Source: Bacilli bacterium (GTDB lineage Bacteria; Bacillota_I; Bacilli_A; RF39; UBA660). From it: a stretch of DNA of 8,834 bases. Of this stretch, positions 6,491 through 8,834 are shown one piece after another. The notes under the pieces are model-generated. The model was given only the letters and a program-made list of their open reading frames with translations, did no database searches and was not told where the DNA came from. The translations under genes and the position numbers were made by a program. Where the stretch lies: contig CAAHEL010000046.1 of assembly GCA_900772445.1 (NCBI GenBank), positions 1 through 8,834 of the forward strand. The letters are read 5' to 3'. Numbering within the stretch: the stretch's first letter is position 1; each line of letters starts with the position of its first letter.

Positions 6491-8569
6491 TATAGTAAAT
6501 TCATTATCATTTACATCAATTGTTATAATAGAATTTGGATGAATATTTTCCTTAATTATATTATTTGCTATTAAAGTTTCAATATTTCTTTGAATATATC
6601 TTTTTATTGGTCTAGCACCATAATTAATATCATAAGCGTTATCTATTATATAATTAATAGCATTATCAGTAATATTTACTTTAATATTAGATAATCTAGT
6701 TTCTATTTCCTTAATTGATTTAATTACTATTTCCTTTATTATATCTTTAGTTAAGAAATTAAATGTAATTATTTCATCAACCCTATTAATAAATTCAGGT
6801 TTAAAGTAATGCTTTAACTCATCAGTTACTTTATCTTTTTGACCTTCCAAAATTAAATCACTACCAATATTTGATGTCATAATAATAATAGTATTTTTAA
6901 AATCAATTAATTTACCGTGATTATCAGTTATTCTTCCATCATCTAGTATTTGAAGTAGAATGTTAAGTACATCCTTATGTGCTTTTTCTATTTCATCAAA
7001 TAAGATTATTGAATAAGGATTTCTTCTTACTTTTTCAGTTAATTGTCCTGCTTCATCATAACCAACATATCCTGGAGGAGAACCTATCAATTTAGCAACT
7101 GAATGACTTTCCATATATTCACTCATATCAAATCTTATCATATGTTTTTCATCATCAAATAGTTCAAATGCTAATGTTTTGGCAATTTCCGTTTTACCTA
7201 CACCAGTTGGACCAAGAAAGATAAATGAACCTATAGGTTTAGTTGGGTCTTTAATACCACTTCTTGCTCTTATTATTGCTTCAGTTACTAATTTAATTGC
7301 TTGGTCTTGTCCCTTTACTCTTTTTTTCATATTTTCTTCAAGATTTAATAACTTATCTCTTTCAGAACCTACTAATTTAGAAATAGGAATATTAGTCCAT
7401 TTAGATATTATCTTGGCAATATCTTCTTCATCAACAGTATCTGATAAAATATCTGACTTGTTATCTAGTTGTAATAAACTAAGTTCTTTTTCAAGATTAG
7501 GAATAATACCATGAGCATATTTAGCAGCATTTTCCAAATCATAATTATTTTCATAAGTAGATAACTTAAATCTTGCCTTATCTAATTCTTCTTTCTTTTC
7601 CTTAATTTTAGTATTAATATTCTTTTCATTTTCCCATTTAATTCTTAAAGCATTTTCTTCTTCCATTAATTTTACTAGTTCAGTATTTATAGTATTTAAT
7701 CTATTAACACTAATTTCATCTTTTTCTTTTTTTAATGCTTCTTTTTCTATTTCTAGTTGCATAATATTTCTAGTTAAAGTATCTAGTTTAATAGGAACTG
7801 ATTCCATTTGTACCTTAATTGTAGCACACGCTTCATCAATTAAATCTATTGCTTTATCAGGTAAAAATCTATCTGTTATATATCTATCAGATAAAGTTGC
7901 TGCCGCAATTAACGCTCTATCTTTAATACTTACTCCGTGATACAATTCAAATTTATTTTTTAATCCCCTTAAAATGGTTATTGTATCAGTAACTGTTGGG
8001 GCATTAACTATTACTTTTTGAAATCTTCTTTCTAGTGCTGAATCCTTTTCAATATATTTCCTATATTCATTTAAAGTAGTAGCACCAATACAATGAATTT
8101 CACTTCTTGCAAGTGCAGGTTTTAAAATATTACCAACATCCATTGCGCCTTCGGCATTATTACCTACAATCATATGAATTTCATCAATAAACATAATGAT
8201 ATTACCTTCAGATTTTTTAACTTCATCAATTACTTTTTTTAATCTTTCTTCGAATTCACCACGATATTTAGCACCAGCGACTAATGCCGCTAGGTCTAAC
8301 TCCCAAATAGTTTTATCTTTAAGATTATTAGGAACATCTCCTGCAACAATTCTTTGTGCTAATCCCTCAACTATGGCAGTTTTACCAACTCCTGCTTCAC
8401 CAATTAGAACAGGGTTATTTTTAGTTTTTCTTGATAATATTCTAGTAATACTTCTGATTTCTTCATCTCTCCCTATAACAGGGTCTGTTTTTCCATCTTG
8501 GGCATTTTTAGTTATATCCCTACCATATTTTTCTAAAACATTTTCATTTTCTAAATTTTCCATATTCAT
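6485..8569 (-). CDS. clpB: ClpB-type AAA+ disaggregase lacking the N domain
   Basis: A cytosolic hexameric chaperone that threads aggregated proteins through its pore, normally with DnaK. From ATG 8569 it has 694 residues. NBD1 has Walker A GEAGVGKT (57-64), pore loop KYRGEFE (101-107), Walker B FIDE (127-130) and arginine fingers in LERRF (179-183). The middle domain (about 258-385) is a long Lys/Glu-rich coiled coil, which marks ClpB rather than ClpC, ClpE or ClpA. NBD2 has GPTGVGKT (453-460), pore loop GYVG (500-503), Walker B LFDE (523-526) and GARP (651-654). No ClpP-binding tripeptide loop is evident. The Clp_N domain is absent: the protein begins directly at the linker before DPVIGRDEEI. 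Full ClpB is about 860 residues, and mycoplasma ClpB proteins are similarly short. An upstream in-frame ATG at 8587 overlaps the Shine-Dalgarno site and is disfavoured. Confidence 0.95.
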   Translation of the reverse strand: MNMENLENENVLEKYGRDITKNAQDGKTDPVIGRDEEIRSITRILSRKTKNNPVLIGEAGVGKTAIVEGLAQRIVAGDVPNNLKDKTIWELDLAALVAGAKYRGEFEERLKKVIDEVKKSEGNIIMFIDEIHMIVGNNAEGAMDVGNILKPALARSEIHCIGATTLNEYRKYIEKDSALERRFQKVIVNAPTVTDTITILRGLKNKFELYHGVSIKDRALIAAATLSDRYITDRFLPDKAIDLIDEACATIKVQMESVPIKLDTLTRNIMQLEIEKEALKKEKDEISVNRLNTINTELVKLMEEENALRIKWENEKNINTKIKEKKEELDKARFKLSTYENNYDLENAAKYAHGIIPNLEKELSLLQLDNKSDILSDTVDEEDIAKIISKWTNIPISKLVGSERDKLLNLEENMKKRVKGQDQAIKLVTEAIIRARSGIKDPTKPIGSFIFLGPTGVGKTEIAKTLAFELFDDEKHMIRFDMSEYMESHSVAKLIGSPPGYVGYDEAGQLTEKVRRNPYSIILFDEIEKAHKDVLNILLQILDDGRITDNHGKLIDFKNTIIIMTSNIGSDLILEGQKDKVTDELKHYFKPEFINRVDEIITFNFLTKDIIKEIVIKSIKEIETRLSNIKVNITDNAINYIIDNAYDINYGARPIKRYIQRNIETLIANNIIKENIHPNSIITIDVNDNEFTIK

Positions 8570-8577
8570 TTTTATCG

Positions 8578-8584
8578 CTCCTTT
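8578..8584 (-). promoter_or_regulatory. Shine-Dalgarno site AAAGGAG that sets the clpB start
   Basis: Read on the minus strand, AAAGGAG is followed by 8 nt (CGATAAAA) and then ATG at 8569. The longer ORF start at 8587 would place this site inside the coding sequence and leave that start without any ribosome-binding site. Confidence 0.85.
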
Positions 8585-8599
8585 CATAATACATATATA

Positions 8600-8629
8600 A
8601 TTATATCATGCCGCATACTATGTCCGCAA
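8600..8629 (-). promoter_or_regulatory. clpB promoter with extended -10 and TGCGG direct repeats
   Basis: On the minus strand TATAAT (8605-8600) is preceded by TG with one base between (8608-8607), an extended -10. TTGCGG at 8629-8624 is the best -35, 18 bp upstream, and matches TTGACA only in its first three bases. The pentamer TGCGG occurs twice, at 8628-8624 and 8615-8611, 13 bp apart and covering the -35 and spacer. Neither a CIRCE (HrcA) inverted repeat nor a CtsR GGTCAAA repeat is seen, so heat-shock control, if any, would use another site. Confidence 0.65.
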
Positions 8630-8638
8630 CCTAAAAAT

Positions 8639-8674
8639 TAAAAATAATCAAGAAAAACTTCTTGATTATTTTTA
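8639..8674. repeat. Perfect 16-bp inverted repeat between divergent promoters
   Basis: The arms 8639-8654 and 8659-8674 are fully complementary (TAAAAATAATCAAGAA and its complement) with a 4-nt AAAC loop. Runs of A and T at the arm ends make it look like a bidirectional intrinsic terminator. However, it lies upstream of both neighbouring promoters, so neither the clpB nor the right-hand transcript would include it. It may be a leftover terminator, an insulator against read-through, or a protein-binding site. Confidence 0.85.
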
Positions 8675-8684
8675 TACAAATCAC

Positions 8685-8713
8685 TTTTCAAACGTTTGCT
8701 AAAATAGTATAAT
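8685..8713 (+). promoter_or_regulatory. Promoter of the right-hand gene with embedded palindrome
   Basis: TTTTCA (8685-8690) and a perfect TATAAT (8708-8713) are separated by exactly 17 bp, a good sigma-70-type (SigA) promoter. The palindrome CAAACGTTTG (8689-8698) overlaps the -35 and fills the first half of the spacer. A centred CG flanked by AA and TT is the usual core of LacI/GalR-family operators (PurR and CcpA sites among them), so repression by such a regulator is plausible. Transcription would start near 8720, leaving a leader of about 80 nt. Confidence 0.7.
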
Positions 8714-8786
8714 AACTATCAAAAAAACGAATTCAGAAGCTACGTCTATTATTAATAGATTTCCTTCCAGAGCAGTGACGTTGTTT

Positions 8787-8795
8787 AGAGGTGAT
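8787..8795 (+). promoter_or_regulatory. Strong ribosome-binding site AGAGGTGAT
   Basis: AGAGGTGAT ends 5 nt before ATG 8801. The good complementarity to the 16S 3' end, together with the promoter at 8685-8713, makes the short right-edge reading frame credible. Confidence 0.75.
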
Positions 8796-8800
8796 TTGCA

Positions 8801-8834
8801 ATGAATATTATAGAAAAATATAGCGAAAAAATCA
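8801..8834 (+). CDS. Start of a gene cut by the window's right edge (11 codons visible)
   Basis: ATG at 8801 opens a frame reading MNIIEKYSEKI and continues out of the window. Too little is present to name a product. It is divergent from clpB, about 230 nt from the clpB start, with its own promoter, a leader of about 80 nt and a strong ribosome-binding site. The leader (8720-8800) has more G and C than the surrounding intergenic DNA and holds one small possible hairpin: TCTAT (8745-8749) with ATAGA (8755-8759), loop TATTA. No riboswitch or T-box signature is recognisable. Confidence 0.6.
   Translation, partial: MNIIEKYSEKI

Noticed and set aside
7179..7514. Plus-strand ORF inside clpB (and another at 8196-8600)
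   Set aside because: Both are antisense shadows of clpB, whose motifs are unmistakable; neither has start-site support.
8588..8680. CIRCE or CtsR heat-shock operator ahead of clpB
   Set aside because: I looked for TTAGCACTC/GAGTGCTAA and tandem GGTCAAA on both strands and found neither.
8678..8797. AAATCAC (8678-8684) complementary to GTGATTT over the ribosome-binding site (8791-8797)
   Set aside because: The left half lies upstream of the predicted transcription start, so it cannot pair in the mRNA; a 7-nt AT-rich match is expected by chance.

Overview
The window comes from a very AT-rich bacterium (roughly a quarter G+C by eye). It uses Shine-Dalgarno starts, TAA/TAG stops and TGG for tryptophan, with no sign of UGA recoding. 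Its MurD (so a peptidoglycan wall), AddB-type nuclease and N-domain-less ClpB suggest a low-G+C Firmicute or walled Mollicutes-like lineage such as gut Bacilli of the RF39 type. That placement is an inference from gene types and composition; no 16S or other marker gene is present.

Left part (1-2604), one strand, tightly packed: the 3' end of a gene made of nearly identical 39-bp (13-codon) repeats; a 113-residue acidic protein with a histidine cluster; a 60-residue protein sharing a C-terminal helical module with it; a 202-residue protein of unknown family; and a 12-or-so-helix ArsB/NhaD-type (ion transporter superfamily) permease. Gaps are 13 and 17 nt, then 1 nt, then a 17-nt overlap, so this looks like one transcription unit. 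The four small or unknown genes next to a permease form the accessory-looking part of the window and the best candidate for something undescribed.

Middle (2605-6490): a promoter with an extended -10 drives a shortened AddB-like PD-(D/E)XK nuclease whose Fe-S cysteines and nuclease residues are intact but whose N-terminal Walker A is not visible. It overlaps murD by 8 nt. A stem-loop with T-tracts on both sides separates murD from the convergent clpB.

Right (6485-8834): clpB on the minus strand, lacking the N domain, with its own extended -10 promoter. A divergent gene begins at 8801 behind a good promoter that carries a CAAACGTTTG palindrome in its spacer. Between the two promoters lies a perfect 16-bp inverted repeat. 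Only 34 bases of the rightmost gene are in the window.

Functionally, addB (recombinational DNA repair), murD (cell-wall precursor synthesis) and clpB (protein disaggregation) are housekeeping genes. The left operon has no function I can name beyond membrane transport. Start codons of murD (to 5092) and clpB (to 8569) were chosen on ribosome-binding-site evidence and are shorter than the longest ORFs.
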